Of a DNA stretch of 64,000 bases, positions 10,114 to 18,757 are shown in pieces (positions within the stretch are counted from its first letter, which is position 1; each line of letters starts with the position of its first letter). This stretch comes from Mesorhizobium opportunistum WSM2075. GTDB lineage: Bacteria > Pseudomonadota > Alphaproteobacteria > Rhizobiales > Rhizobiaceae. The position numbers and the translations under genes are program-made. The notes below the pieces were generated by a model. That model saw only the letters and a list, made by a program, of their open reading frames with translations, had not been told where the DNA came from and made no database searches. The DNA lies in NCBI RefSeq assembly GCF_000176035.2, contig NC_015675.1:5150001-5214000 (forward strand), in the 5' to 3' direction.

Positions 10114-11430
10114 CTAGCGCCCGTTGGCGCCCTTCAGGCGCGACTTGACGACCAGGGGCTGGATATAGGGTTCAAGCGATTTCAGCGTGCGCGCCAGAGC
10201 GCCGCGCATCTCGTCGACGGTCGCTATGCCCGCCGCCATCATCTCGTGGCGCGCCACTTCGTTGGTCAAAAGGAAGTTGACGGCACCGGCCAGCATGTCG
10301 CGGTCGCGCACCAGCTTGGCGCCGCCGCTGTCGATCAGGCGCTGATAGGCCTCGCGAAAATTCTGCACATTGCGGCCGGCCAGAACCGCCGTATCGAGCA
10401 TGGCCGGTTCAAGCGGGTTCTGCCCGCCCTCGGACGTCAGCGAGCGGCCGACGAAAGCAATCTCGGTCAGCCTGAGATAGAGCCCCATCTCGCCGATCGT
10501 ATCGCCGAGCAGGATATCGGTGTCGGGTCCGATGCGATCGCCCCTGCTGCGCCGCGCGACCTTCAGGCCCATGCCGGAAATCTGCGCGGCAAGGGCTTCG
10601 GCACGATCGGGATGGCGCGGAACGACGATCGTCAGCAAGCCGTGGTGACGCTTGTGCAGCGTCGCGTGGACTTCCGCGGCGACCACCTCCTCGCCATCAT
10701 GGGTCGAGATCGCCGCCCAGGTCGGACGGCTGCCGATCTGCCGCTGCAAGGTGCCCAGCGCCCGATCATCGACCGGCGGCGGGTTGGTGTCGACCTTGAG
10801 GTTGCCCGACACCGTGACCGGCCGGGCGCCCAGCGCGCGAAAACGCTCGCCGTCGACATCGGATTGAGCGACGACATGGGCGAGGTTCTCGAACAGCGCC
10901 TCGGCGATGTTGGCCCGCTTCTTCCACGAGGTGAACGAGCGGTCGGACAGCCGGCCGTTGACCAGCACCTGCGGCACGTGGCGGGCGCCGAGCTCGAGGA
11001 TGGTCATCGGCCAGATCTCGGATTCGGCGATGATCGCCAGGTCCGGGCGCCAGTGATCGAGGAACCGGCTGACCGCCGGCTTCAGGTCGAGCGGCACATA
11101 TTGGTGGATGATGCGGTCGCCAAGCCGCTCGTCGGCGACCTGGGCCGATGTCACGGTGCCGGTGGTCAGCACGATGTTGACGCCATAGTCGAGAATGCTC
11201 TCGACCAGCGGCACGACGGCGATGGTTTCGCCGACGCTCGCGGCATGGATCCAGATCACCGGCCCTTCGGGGCGCGGGCGGCCGGCGACGCCGTAGCGCT
11301 CGCGGCGGCGGTTGCGGTCCTCCTTGCCGCGCGAGGTGCGCCAGGCGACATAGGGGCCGACCAGCGGATAGGCGGCGGCACCGGCGAACCGGTATGCCGA
11401 CAGCATGGCGCGCGCCCAGCGACCGCTCAT
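10114..11430 (-). CDS. waaA: 3-deoxy-D-manno-octulosonic acid (Kdo) transferase
   Basis: A 438-residue glycosyltransferase that adds Kdo to lipid IVA at the inner membrane. Recognisable motifs include IWIHAASVGETIAVVPLVES, AIIAESEIWPMTI, LVNGRLSDRSF, SGNLKVDTNPPP and GGQNPLEPAMLDT; the last is the conserved C-terminal nucleotide-sugar site. The frame runs upstream through the neighbouring gene, but the ATG at 11430 starts the correct N terminus. It overlaps the acyltransferase stop by four bases (ATGA), so the two are translationally coupled. The length is standard for WaaA/KdtA. Confidence 0.96.
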   Translation of the reverse strand: MSGRWARAMLSAYRFAGAAAYPLVGPYVAWRTSRGKEDRNRRRERYGVAGRPRPEGPVIWIHAASVGETIAVVPLVESILDYGVNIVLTTGTVTSAQVADERLGDRIIHQYVPLDLKPAVSRFLDHWRPDLAIIAESEIWPMTILELGARHVPQVLVNGRLSDRSFTSWKKRANIAEALFENLAHVVAQSDVDGERFRALGARPVTVSGNLKVDTNPPPVDDRALGTLQRQIGSRPTWAAISTHDGEEVVAAEVHATLHKRHHGLLTIVVPRHPDRAEALAAQISGMGLKVARRSRGDRIGPDTDILLGDTIGEMGLYLRLTEIAFVGRSLTSEGGQNPLEPAMLDTAVLAGRNVQNFREAYQRLIDSGGAKLVRDRDMLAGAVNFLLTNEVARHEMMAAGIATVDEMRGALARTLKSLEPYIQPLVVKSRLKGANGR

Positions 11431-12218
11431 CGCGGGCCATCCACGAGACGGTAAGCCTCGGCGGTGGCGGCGTTGAGCGCGACTGTCACTTCCTGGCGCT
11501 TGCGCTCCATTTCGGCTTCGTCGGCGTCGGCCGGCACGAAGATCGGCGTGCCGATGGTCACCGCGGAACGGCCGAACGGCAGGTTGATGGTGGTCTTGTC
11601 CCAGCTCTTCTCCAGCACCTTGCGGCGGCTGGTGGCGATGGCGACTGGCAGCAGCGGCCGGCCCGAGAGGCGCGCCAGGAGGACGATACCGAGCCCCGCG
11701 TCGCGCGGCGTGCCGTGGGGAATGTCTGCGATCATGGCGACGTTCTTGCCGGCCGTGAGCGACTTTTTCAGGGCGATGAGCGCCTTGGCCCCGCCCTTGT
11801 CGAGATGCCTGGCATTCTCGCGGCCGCCCGAGCCGCGCACAGCCTCGATGCCGAATTTCTCCAGCATCAGCGCGTTGAGCTCGGCATCGGCGCTGCGCGA
11901 CACCATGGCGACCAGCGGCTTGCGCTTGGGGTAATAGGCCGGCGTCAACAGATGCTGGCCGTGCCACAGGGCGATGATCCCGGGCTCGAACTCGGCGTAG
12001 GCGCCTCCCGAAAAGCGCGCCGATCCGGCGACCAGCGGGCTGGTCAGGCGCACCAGGCGCACGAATTGCGCCAGCAGGCTGGCAATAGCGTTCTTGACGA
12101 ATCGCGACTGGGCGAGCGGTTCGCGGATCTTGCGCCAGAAGGTCTTGGTCGTGCGCCTGCCGCCCCTGCCCGTGGGCGCGGCATCGCCGGCTGGCCCTTT
12201 CGCCAGGTCATGCTCCAT
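11427..12218 (-). CDS. DUF374 lysophospholipid acyltransferase-like protein
   Basis: A 263-residue protein of the DUF374 family, distant from the LpxL/LpxM lauroyl acyltransferases and regularly found beside waaA in rhizobia. Seen are IIALWHGQHLLTPAYYPKRK (the conserved WHG/Q region), RSADAELNALMLEKFGIEAV, GSGGRENARHLDKGG and AMIADIPHGTPRDAGLGIV, where relatives often have DGPRGP. It probably acylates a lipid A or lipid precursor; direct evidence is lacking. The start ATG at 12218 opens MEHDLAKGPAG. The stop overlaps the waaA start by four bases, and the DUF4170 gene ends six bases upstream of its start. Confidence 0.85.
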   Translation of the reverse strand: MEHDLAKGPAGDAAPTGRGGRRTTKTFWRKIREPLAQSRFVKNAIASLLAQFVRLVRLTSPLVAGSARFSGGAYAEFEPGIIALWHGQHLLTPAYYPKRKPLVAMVSRSADAELNALMLEKFGIEAVRGSGGRENARHLDKGGAKALIALKKSLTAGKNVAMIADIPHGTPRDAGLGIVLLARLSGRPLLPVAIATSRRKVLEKSWDKTTINLPFGRSAVTIGTPIFVPADADEAEMERKRQEVTVALNAATAEAYRLVDGPR

Positions 12219-12223
12219 CGAGG

Positions 12224-12469
12224 TCAACCGGCGGCCTTGCTGTCGGGATCCAGGAGACGGTGCAGATGAACGACGAAATAACGCATATGAGCATTGTCCA
12301 CGCTGGCTTGCGCCTTGGCTTTCCACGCCGTATGCGCGGATTGATAGTCGGGATAGATGCCGACGATGTCGAGCCCATCGAGATCGCGGAACTCGGTGCC
12401 GCCAAGCTTCTTCAGTTCGCCGCCGAACACCAGATGCAAAAGCTGTTTCTTTCCGTCTTCCGCGGCCAT
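12224..12469 (-). CDS. DUF4170 domain protein
   Basis: An 81-residue protein matching DUF4170, a small alphaproteobacterial family of unknown role. Recognised by QLLHLVFGGELKKLG, DLDGLDIVGIYPDYQSAHTA and MRYFVVHLHRLLDPD. The fold is probably a compact alpha/beta ferredoxin-like domain (inference). It sits inside the lipid A/Kdo cluster between cysQ and the DUF374 gene, and this position is widespread in the order. A link to envelope synthesis is plausible but untested. Confidence 0.88.
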   Translation of the reverse strand: MAAEDGKKQLLHLVFGGELKKLGGTEFRDLDGLDIVGIYPDYQSAHTAWKAKAQASVDNAHMRYFVVHLHRLLDPDSKAAG

Positions 12470-12545
12470 GTCGGTCCTTCACATATCGTGAGTTTGTGAC
12501 AGGTCTAGACCAAAGCCGTCGACTTTGGAACCTTCGAAAACGCTT

Positions 12546-13349
12546 TCACGCGTCCAGCCCGGCGATGACGTCGACCAGCACCGCCAGTAGGTCGCCGCTG
12601 CCGGCGGCGAGCGCGCCGTGGCGGGTCACCTCGCCGGCATAGAGCGGCGCACGGCCATGCGGGTCGAGCAACTGCCCGCCGGCCTCGCGCAGGATGAGGT
12701 CGGCGGCGGCAATGTCCCAGTCATGGGCGTTCGGCTTGACGAAGGTGCCGTCGAGCGTGCCGTTGGCGATCATCGCCACGCGGTAGGCGAGCGAAGGGCT
12801 GTAGGGTGCCCGCGTCAGCCGCTTCTGCCAGCCGGCCGGCATCAGGTCGATGAGCTGCTTCAACCCTGAAATCTCGGCCTTCTCGCCGGGCTGGCGCACC
12901 GCGATGCGCTTGCCGTTGCGGAAGGCGCCCTGGCCGGGCAGCGCCCAATAGGTCTCGTTCAACGCCGGGCATTCGAGCACGCCGGCGAGCGTGCGGCCAT
13001 TTTCGACGACGGCGACGCTGACGCACCAGGTGCGCTGGCCCTCCAGGAAGCCGCGCGTGCCGTCGATCGGGTCGACGACGAAGGTGCGGCGCGCCGAAAG
13101 CCGGGCCGGATCATCGACGGTCTCTTCCGACAGCCAGCCATAATCCGGCCGCGCCGCCAGCAGCGTCTGGCGCAGATAGGCGTCCGCCGCGTGATCGGCT
13201 TCGCTCACCGGCGAGGTGCCGCCCTTCATCCAGACCTGCGGGCTTTGGCCGAAGTAGCGCATGGCGATGAGGCCCGCCTCGCGGGCGGCGTCGCGCAGCA
13301 GCGGCAGGTCTTCCGTAGCGTCGGTCGAGATCAGCTCATGCTCCGGCAA
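12546..13349 (-). CDS. cysQ: 3'(2'),5'-bisphosphate nucleotidase / inositol monophosphatase family (CysQ)
   Basis: A 267-residue Mg-dependent, lithium-sensitive phosphatase of the inositol monophosphatase superfamily. The metal-binding motifs are visible: LSEETVDDP (about residues 68-76), VVDPIDGTRGF (about residues 94-104) and WDIAAADLILREAGG (about residues 210-224). CysQ clears 3'-phosphoadenosine 5'-phosphate from sulfate assimilation; orthologues in rhizobial envelope clusters are usually annotated this way. An inositol or sugar phosphatase role cannot be excluded. The start overlaps the end of pmbA by 14 bases. Confidence 0.85.
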   Translation of the reverse strand: MPEHELISTDATEDLPLLRDAAREAGLIAMRYFGQSPQVWMKGGTSPVSEADHAADAYLRQTLLAARPDYGWLSEETVDDPARLSARRTFVVDPIDGTRGFLEGQRTWCVSVAVVENGRTLAGVLECPALNETYWALPGQGAFRNGKRIAVRQPGEKAEISGLKQLIDLMPAGWQKRLTRAPYSPSLAYRVAMIANGTLDGTFVKPNAHDWDIAAADLILREAGGQLLDPHGRAPLYAGEVTRHGALAAGSGDLLAVLVDVIAGLDA

Positions 13350-14679
13350 GGGTCATGCCTTCGATCAGAAGCGTGGGGGCCGCCGTGCCGAAATTGCGGT
13401 CGAGGTCATCAGCCGGCACCATGTTCAGGAACATGGTCTTCAGATTGGAGGCGATGGTGACTTCAGCGACCGGATAGGCCAGCGCGCCATTCTCGATCCA
13501 GAAGCCGGAGGCGCCGCGGCTGTATTCGCCGGTGATCATGTCGACGCCCTGGCCGAACACTTCGGTGACGTAGAAGCCGCTCTTGAGCGACTTGATCATG
13601 TCCTGCGGCGAGCGTTCTCCCGGCTCGATGGCGAGATTGGTGGAGGATGGGGAGACGGAGGAGCCGCTGCGCGATCCACGCCCGTTGGTGACAAGGCCAA
13701 GCTCACGCGCGGCGGACGTCGACAGGAACCAGTGGTTGAGGACGCCCTTTTCGACCATGAGAAGCTTCTCGCCCTCGATGCCTTCGCCGTCGAACGGACG
13801 CGACGCCTGGCCACGCCGCCGCAGCGGTTCGTCGGTGACGGTGATGGCGGCAGCCGCGACCTGCTTGCCCATCATGTCGCGCAGGAACGAGGTTTTGCGC
13901 GCGACGGAGGCGCCATTGATGGCGCCGGCAAGATGGCCGGCGATGCCGCGGGCAACCCGCGGGTCGAACACCACGTCGACCGGCCCGGTCGCCGCCTTGC
14001 GCGCGCCGATCCGGCGCACCGCGCGTTCGCCGGCCTTGCGGCCGATGTCTTCGGGCGCATCGAGATCGCCAAAATGCAGGCGCGAGGAGAATTCATAGTC
14101 GCGCTCCATGCCGGTGCCCTCGCCGGCAATGACGCTGGCCGAGCGCGAAAAGCGCGAGACGACATAATGACCGAGAAAGCCGTGCGAGGTGGCCAGCACA
14201 AGACCGCCCATGCCGGCGCCGGCGCTGCTGCCGGACGAATTGGTGACGCCCTTGACGGCAAGGGCGGCCGCTTCCGCCGCCAATGCCGCCTCCTTCAGCT
14301 GGTCGGCTGACACTTCGGTGGCGTCGAACAGATCGAGATCGGGCGTCCGCTTGGCAAGCAGTGCCGGATCGGCAAGGCCCTGATAGGGATCCTCCGGCGA
14401 CACTTTCGCCATCGCCACGGCGCGCTCGGCGAGCGCTTTCGGGTCGGACGCGGCGGTCGCCGAAACGCTGGCGACCTTCTGGCCGACGAAGACGCGCAGC
14501 GCGACATCCTCGCTCTCGGAAGCCTCGGTGGCCTCGACCTTGCCGAGCCGCACCGACACGCCGGTGGAGCGGCCGCGCACGGCCACGGCGTCGGCGGCAT
14601 CGGCGCCGGCCTTTTTGGCAGCCTCGACCAGCGCCGCAACGCGATCGGTCAGTCTTGCAGCGTCTGTTATATCGGCCAT
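13336..14679 (-). CDS. pmbA: TldD/PmbA family metalloprotease subunit (PmbA/TldE type)
   Basis: A 447-residue PmbA (TldE)-type protein. TldD and TldE together form a peptidase that trims unfolded peptides and matures modified peptides in E. coli. The N-terminal half has GVSVRLGKVEATEASESEDV and ALRVFVGQKVASVSATAASD; the C-terminal half has VDVVFDPRVARGIAGHL, RRRGQASRPFDGEGIEGEKL and GFYVTEVFGQGVDMITGEYS. No HEXXXH motif is present, as expected for the E subunit; the TldD partner is not in the window. The start ATG at 14679 (MADITDAARL) is preferred over in-frame codons further upstream. Confidence 0.92.
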   Translation of the reverse strand: MADITDAARLTDRVAALVEAAKKAGADAADAVAVRGRSTGVSVRLGKVEATEASESEDVALRVFVGQKVASVSATAASDPKALAERAVAMAKVSPEDPYQGLADPALLAKRTPDLDLFDATEVSADQLKEAALAAEAAALAVKGVTNSSGSSAGAGMGGLVLATSHGFLGHYVVSRFSRSASVIAGEGTGMERDYEFSSRLHFGDLDAPEDIGRKAGERAVRRIGARKAATGPVDVVFDPRVARGIAGHLAGAINGASVARKTSFLRDMMGKQVAAAAITVTDEPLRRRGQASRPFDGEGIEGEKLLMVEKGVLNHWFLSTSAARELGLVTNGRGSRSGSSVSPSSTNLAIEPGERSPQDMIKSLKSGFYVTEVFGQGVDMITGEYSRGASGFWIENGALAYPVAEVTIASNLKTMFLNMVPADDLDRNFGTAAPTLLIEGMTLAGA

Positions 14680-14848
14680 GCCTGTGATTCCTGCTGTTGC
14701 GGCCAGCGTCTGGCCGCTGCCCACCCATCTATTGTTCCGGTCCGGCTTGTGCAATGGCACAGGCCTCTATCAAAATGCAGCTTCACGGCTTCCTTCAGGA
14801 ACCGAGTGAAGCAAAAAACCCGCCCGCAGCCTGCACGGAGCATGTTCG

Positions 14849-15265
14849 ATGACGCCTTTCCATCTCGCCTTTCCAGTCCGTGATCTCGATGAAACCCGCA
14901 TTTTCTATGGCGAGGTGCTGGGCTGCGCGATCGGCCGCTCCTCGGCGTCCTGGGTCGATTTCGATCTCTTCGGCCACCAGATGTCGGCGCATTTGCGGCC
15001 ACAAGCCGCGCCGGCCCCAAGCGACGGCAAGGTTGATGGCATTTTGGTGCCGATCCCGCATTTCGGCGCCGTGCTGTTGATGGACGAGTGGCAGCGCCTG
15101 GCGGCACGGCTGGAAGCGCGCGACGACATCGACTGGCTGGAACGGCCGATGGTGCGCTTCAAGGGAGAGCCCGGCGAACAGGCGACGCTGTTCATTCGCG
15201 ATCCCTCAGGCAATGCCTTGGAATTCAAGGGTTTCCGCTCGCTGGAGCAGGTTTTCGCACATTGA
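14849..15265 (+). CDS. VOC (glyoxalase/bleomycin resistance-like) family protein
   Basis: A 138-residue vicinal-oxygen-chelate protein with the usual two beta-alpha-beta-beta-beta modules. The N-terminal histidine lies in MTPFHLAFPVRDLDETRIFY, a further histidine in FGHQMSAHLRP, and the second module ends RDPSGNALEFKGFRS. These positions fit the metal ligands of dioxygenase- or glyoxalase-type members, but the reaction cannot be assigned. It is convergent with epmA, 18 bases apart at the stops. Confidence 0.88.
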   Translation: MTPFHLAFPVRDLDETRIFYGEVLGCAIGRSSASWVDFDLFGHQMSAHLRPQAAPAPSDGKVDGILVPIPHFGAVLLMDEWQRLAARLEARDDIDWLERPMVRFKGEPGEQATLFIRDPSGNALEFKGFRSLEQVFAH

Positions 15266-15283
15266 GGCAGAGCGAGCCTGGAC

Positions 15284-16330
15284 TTACGACCCGGTGACCG
15301 GCGTCCAGATCACATCCTCGATCTTCCGCGCGCCGGTCGCCAGCATCGCCAGCCGGTCGAAGCCGAGCGCGATGCCGCTGGCCTGCGGCATGATGGCAAG
15401 GGCGGCGAGAAAATCCTCGTCCAGCGGGTAGCGCTCGCCATAGATGCGCTCTTTCTCATCCATTTCGAGGATGAAGCGCCGGCGCTGCTCGGCCGGGTCG
15501 GTCAGTTCGCCAAAGCCGTTGGCGAGCTCGACCCCGCAGCAATAGAGCTCGAAGCGCTCGGCGACGCGGGCATCTCCGGGGCTCGGCCGGGCAAGTGCAG
15601 CCTCGGCGACCGGGTATTCGCACAGGATGGTCGCGCGGCCGATGCCAAGATTGGGCTCGATCTTTTCCACCATGACGCGGCTGAACAGGTCGGCCCAGCT
15701 GTCGTCGGGCGCCGTGCGCAGGCCGGCCTTGATCAAGGCGGCGTAAAGCGCCTCGCGGTCTGTGCTCCCGTCGGCGGCGACGGTGGCCAGGAGATCGATG
15801 CCGGAATAACGGGTGAAGGCATCCGCCACCGTCAGCCGCTCGGGCTCGGCGAACGGATCGCAATCGCGGTCCCTGAAGGAAAAGCGCGTGGCCCCTGCCC
15901 TGGTCGCGGCCAGCGCCAGCAGATCGGCGCAGTCGCGCATCAGGCTCCCATAGGTCTCGCCCACCCGGTACCATTCGAGCATGGTGAATTCGGGATGGTG
16001 CAAGGGGCCGCGCTCGCGATTGCGCCAGACCGGCCCCAGGCTGAAAATGCGCCGCTCGCCGGCGGCAAGCAGCTTCTTGCAGGCGAATTCCGGCGAGGTG
16101 TGGAGGTACAGCGGCGACCGCGCACCATCGGGCCCGACCACCTCGGTGGCGAAAGCCGCCAGATGGGCCTCGTTGCCGGGCGAGATCTGCAGGGCCGCCG
16201 TTTCCACCTCGATGAAATCCTGGGCCGCGAACCAGTCACGCAAGGCGGTGGTCAGGCCGTTGCGCAGCATCAGGCGCGGGCGACGGTCGGCGTGAACGTC
16301 AGGCGTCCACCAGGGCGAAGCGGCGGTCAT
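15284..16330 (-). CDS. epmA: Elongation factor P--(R)-beta-lysine ligase EpmA (PoxA/GenX)
   Basis: A 348-residue class II aminoacyl-tRNA-synthetase paralogue lacking an anticodon-binding domain, the hallmark of EpmA, which attaches lysine or beta-lysine to EF-P. Seen: RLMLRNGLTTALRDWFAAQ, the motif 2 region VWRNRERGPLHHPEFTMLEWY, and the motif 3 end QASGIALGFDRLAMLATGA. It diverges from efp, its substrate gene, with 123 bases between. EpmB (the 2,3-aminomutase) is not in the window, so the added residue could be alpha- or beta-lysine. Confidence 0.95.
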   Translation of the reverse strand: MTAASPWWTPDVHADRRPRLMLRNGLTTALRDWFAAQDFIEVETAALQISPGNEAHLAAFATEVVGPDGARSPLYLHTSPEFACKKLLAAGERRIFSLGPVWRNRERGPLHHPEFTMLEWYRVGETYGSLMRDCADLLALAATRAGATRFSFRDRDCDPFAEPERLTVADAFTRYSGIDLLATVAADGSTDREALYAALIKAGLRTAPDDSWADLFSRVMVEKIEPNLGIGRATILCEYPVAEAALARPSPGDARVAERFELYCCGVELANGFGELTDPAEQRRRFILEMDEKERIYGERYPLDEDFLAALAIMPQASGIALGFDRLAMLATGARKIEDVIWTPVTGS

Positions 16331-16453
16331 CGCCGGGCTGCGGGCGTGTCAGTTTGCACTGGGGGCTGGCGGTTCGCGCCGAGATGCGCTAGGCCCCCAT
16401 CCAGCGCCGCAGAAGCCGGCAAACGCCCATCAACTCTCGCAGGATAAAAAACC

Positions 16454-17023
16454 GTGGTGAAAGTCATCGCCAGTTCGCTCCGCAAAGGCAATGTCGTCGA
16501 AAAGGACGGCAAGCTTTATGTGATCCTCTTTGCCGAAAACATCCACCCAGGCAAGGGCACGCCGGTGACGCAGCTCGACATGCGCCGCATCGGCGACGGG
16601 GTGAAGGTCTCGGAGCGCTACCGCACCACCGAGCAGGTGGAGCGCGCCTATGTCGAGGAGCGCGAGCACACCTTCCTCTACGCCGACGGCGAAGGCTATC
16701 ACTTCATGAATCCGGAAACCTACGATCAGGTTGCGGTGTCGGAAGCCGTGGTCGGCGACGCCGCGCCCTATCTGCAGGAAGGCATGCCGGTGCAGGTCTC
16801 GCAGTTCAACGGCATCGCCATCTCCCTGGTGCTGCCGCAGCGCGCCACCTTCGAAGTGGTCGAGACCGAACCGACGACAAAGGGCCAGACGGCATCGTCC
16901 TCCTACAAGCCCGCCGTCCTCTCCAACGGCGTCCGCACCACCGTGCCGCCGCACATCGCGCCCGGCACCCGCGTGGTGGTGATGACGGCGGATGGCGCGT
17001 ATGTGGAGCGGGCGAAGGACTGA
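16454..17023 (+). CDS. efp: Elongation factor P
   Basis: A 189-residue EF-P with the three beta-barrel domains of the family. EF-P relieves ribosome stalling at polyproline. Counting from the GTG start at 16454, the modified lysine is K34 in [12 protein letters not shown], as in EpmA-modified EF-Ps, which fits the divergent epmA. The C-terminal domain reads [20 protein letters not shown], then [15 protein letters not shown]. An AGGATAAAAAACC leader lies before the tandem GTG codons (16454 and 16457); the first gives the expected residue numbering. Confidence 0.96.
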   Translation: MVKVIASSLRKGNVVEKDGKLYVILFAENIHPGKGTPVTQLDMRRIGDGVKVSERYRTTEQVERAYVEEREHTFLYADGEGYHFMNPETYDQVAVSEAVVGDAAPYLQEGMPVQVSQFNGIAISLVLPQRATFEVVETEPTTKGQTASSSYKPAVLSNGVRTTVPPHIAPGTRVVVMTADGAYVERAKD

Positions 17024-17073
17024 GGGGGGCACCCTTAGGTCCGCCAATCCCAAGCTGGAAGCCAAGCGATGCC

Positions 17074-17973
17074 TCACTGTTTGAAACAGTGCTCGCGATG
17101 CCATTGCAAAAAATGAGGATGTGGGCGCTCAATTTGGCGGCGGGGCGGAATCGCGCGGCGAGTCCTGTTTATGAACGTCTGCACGCTTGCCAGGTCGTTA
17201 ACCTGCCTCGATATCAGGATTTCCAGATCGTCCGATAGGCTGATTAGTCCTCGATCGAACATCCAATGCGCGGTACCGGATAGCGCGATCCCATTGCTGA
17301 CGATATCTGGTCCATTCTTTTCGACAGGTCGAATATGGGCGGCAGAAACCTCTGCTCGACCGCCTCCATTTATCAGCTTCAGTCCCGTGATCGCACAGCG
17401 CTCGTCATAGGCGCGCAAGACGATGCGGCGGAAAATATGGTCCCGCACGATTCGCGATCCGATGTAGCTCACACGATCACGACTCTGCTCGAACTGGAAT
17501 GCGGCCCCCTCGTCCTCAAACCCGGAGGAAATGCCGGTCTCATCCACGCGTGGCAGCAGCAACTCACGGGCATCAAGGCCAAGATCGACAATACGGTTGA
17601 AATCGCTTGGACTGATTGGCCGGACGGCAGATTGAGCGCGGCCGGAAATCCGTCCTTGGTCGTTAAGCAGACCCCGCTCAGCGAGACCGTCTGTCCCATT
17701 AAATGGAACAGGATTGGCAAAATCGAGGTATGATCCTGGCTCAATCAAAGCGAGATACATACCAGGCGCAGCGGGATCGGGAATAACCTGCTGGACTTTG
17801 GCCATGGCGAAATAGCCGCGGGTATCATCCACTTTGCTTGGTTCGTAGTAGATGATCCAGTCACCAACGCATGCTTCCACACGACGCAGATACTGGCTGG
17901 GGAACTGATATCGCTCAGCGGGGCTGTCGTCGTAGATCGAATCCGACCGGTGGATGAAGACCCCGAATCCCAT
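17074..17973 (-). CDS. HNH endonuclease family protein
   Basis: A 299-residue protein. The C-terminal third is an HNH nuclease domain: CAITGLKLINGGGRAEVSAA, HIRPVEKNGPDIVSNGIAL, then SGTAHWMFDRGLISLSDD, giving the H...N...H order found in restriction-like HNH enzymes. The N-terminal part (GFGVFIHRSDSIYDDSPAER, GDWIIYYEPSKVDDTRGYFA) resembles the domain that precedes HNH in predicted restriction endonucleases. The ATG at 17973 has AGGAAGATC before it and is preferred to the upstream start at 18018. Base composition looks less GC-rich than the flanking genes. No methylase gene is adjacent, so it is not an evident restriction-modification pair; a solitary defence or housekeeping nuclease is possible. 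Confidence 0.85.
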   Translation of the reverse strand: MGFGVFIHRSDSIYDDSPAERYQFPSQYLRRVEACVGDWIIYYEPSKVDDTRGYFAMAKVQQVIPDPAAPGMYLALIEPGSYLDFANPVPFNGTDGLAERGLLNDQGRISGRAQSAVRPISPSDFNRIVDLGLDARELLLPRVDETGISSGFEDEGAAFQFEQSRDRVSYIGSRIVRDHIFRRIVLRAYDERCAITGLKLINGGGRAEVSAAHIRPVEKNGPDIVSNGIALSGTAHWMFDRGLISLSDDLEILISRQVNDLASVQTFINRTRRAIPPRRQIERPHPHFLQWHREHCFKQ

Positions 17974-18147
17974 GATCTTCCTGTAATTTAGGGGATATCC
18001 GCCGAGATGTAGCACCAAAATTCGATCTTGGAAGCTTAGTCTAGGCCAGAGAAACTACCCTCTCCGACAAACCGCTCCAGATTTTTTCACTGGGGCAGTC
18101 GCAAAACGTCCCTGCGGTTCGTCCTTTGAGCAAAGAAGGAGGACGCC

Positions 18148-18690
18148 ATGAGAAAACTTATCGTCACCGAATTCATCAGCGTCGATGGCATCGCCGAGGT
18201 CGAGAAGCTGCCAAGCATCACCTGGAACGATGAGATGAACAGCTTCAAGGAGGACGAACTGGCCGACAGCGGCGCCATGCTTCTGGGGCGCACGACCTAT
18301 GAGATCTTTGCCGGTTCGTGGCCTGATGAAACCGGAACCTTCGCCAATCGGTTCAACGCGCTGCCGAAGTATGTCGCTTCCAGCACCTTGAAGGCGCTCG
18401 ACTGGAAACCGGCCGAACTGCTCAAGGGGCCACTGCCGGTGGCGGTGCGAGCCCTGAAGGAAGGGAGCGGCGGCAACATCTATGTGCATGGCAGCCTCAG
18501 CGTCGCGCAGGAACTGCTGCGCCACGGTCTGGTCGACCGCGTCAGGCTGCTCAGCTATCCCGGCGCTGTCGGCCAAGGCAAGAAGCTGTTCCCGCCTGTT
18601 GAACAAGTGCCGCTTGAGTTGATCTCCGCAACGCCATTCAGCAACGGGGTTGTAGCGCTTGAGTATGTGCCGGTGGCGGCGAAGTCGTAA
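18148..18690 (+). CDS. Dihydrofolate reductase-like (RibD C-terminal domain) protein
   Basis: A 180-residue NAD(P)H-dependent reductase-fold protein of the RibD C-terminal/YwjB type. Seen are MRKLIVTEFISVDGIAEVEK at the N terminus, GAMLLGRTTYEIFAGSWPDE, the nucleotide-binding GGNIYVHGSLSVAQELLRHG and VDRVRLLSYPGAVGQGKKLF. AAGGAGGACGCC precedes the ATG, a strong ribosome-binding site. Single-domain members such as this are common and mostly uncharacterised; a real role in folate or riboflavin synthesis is not implied. The gene stands alone, convergent with the patatin gene. Confidence 0.9.
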   Translation: MRKLIVTEFISVDGIAEVEKLPSITWNDEMNSFKEDELADSGAMLLGRTTYEIFAGSWPDETGTFANRFNALPKYVASSTLKALDWKPAELLKGPLPVAVRALKEGSGGNIYVHGSLSVAQELLRHGLVDRVRLLSYPGAVGQGKKLFPPVEQVPLELISATPFSNGVVALEYVPVAAKS

Positions 18691-18757
18691 TGGGCTTCCA
18701 TGCCTGGATGACAACAGTAGTCGACCTTGGCGACCAATTGCCGGCGTCGCACCGTCC

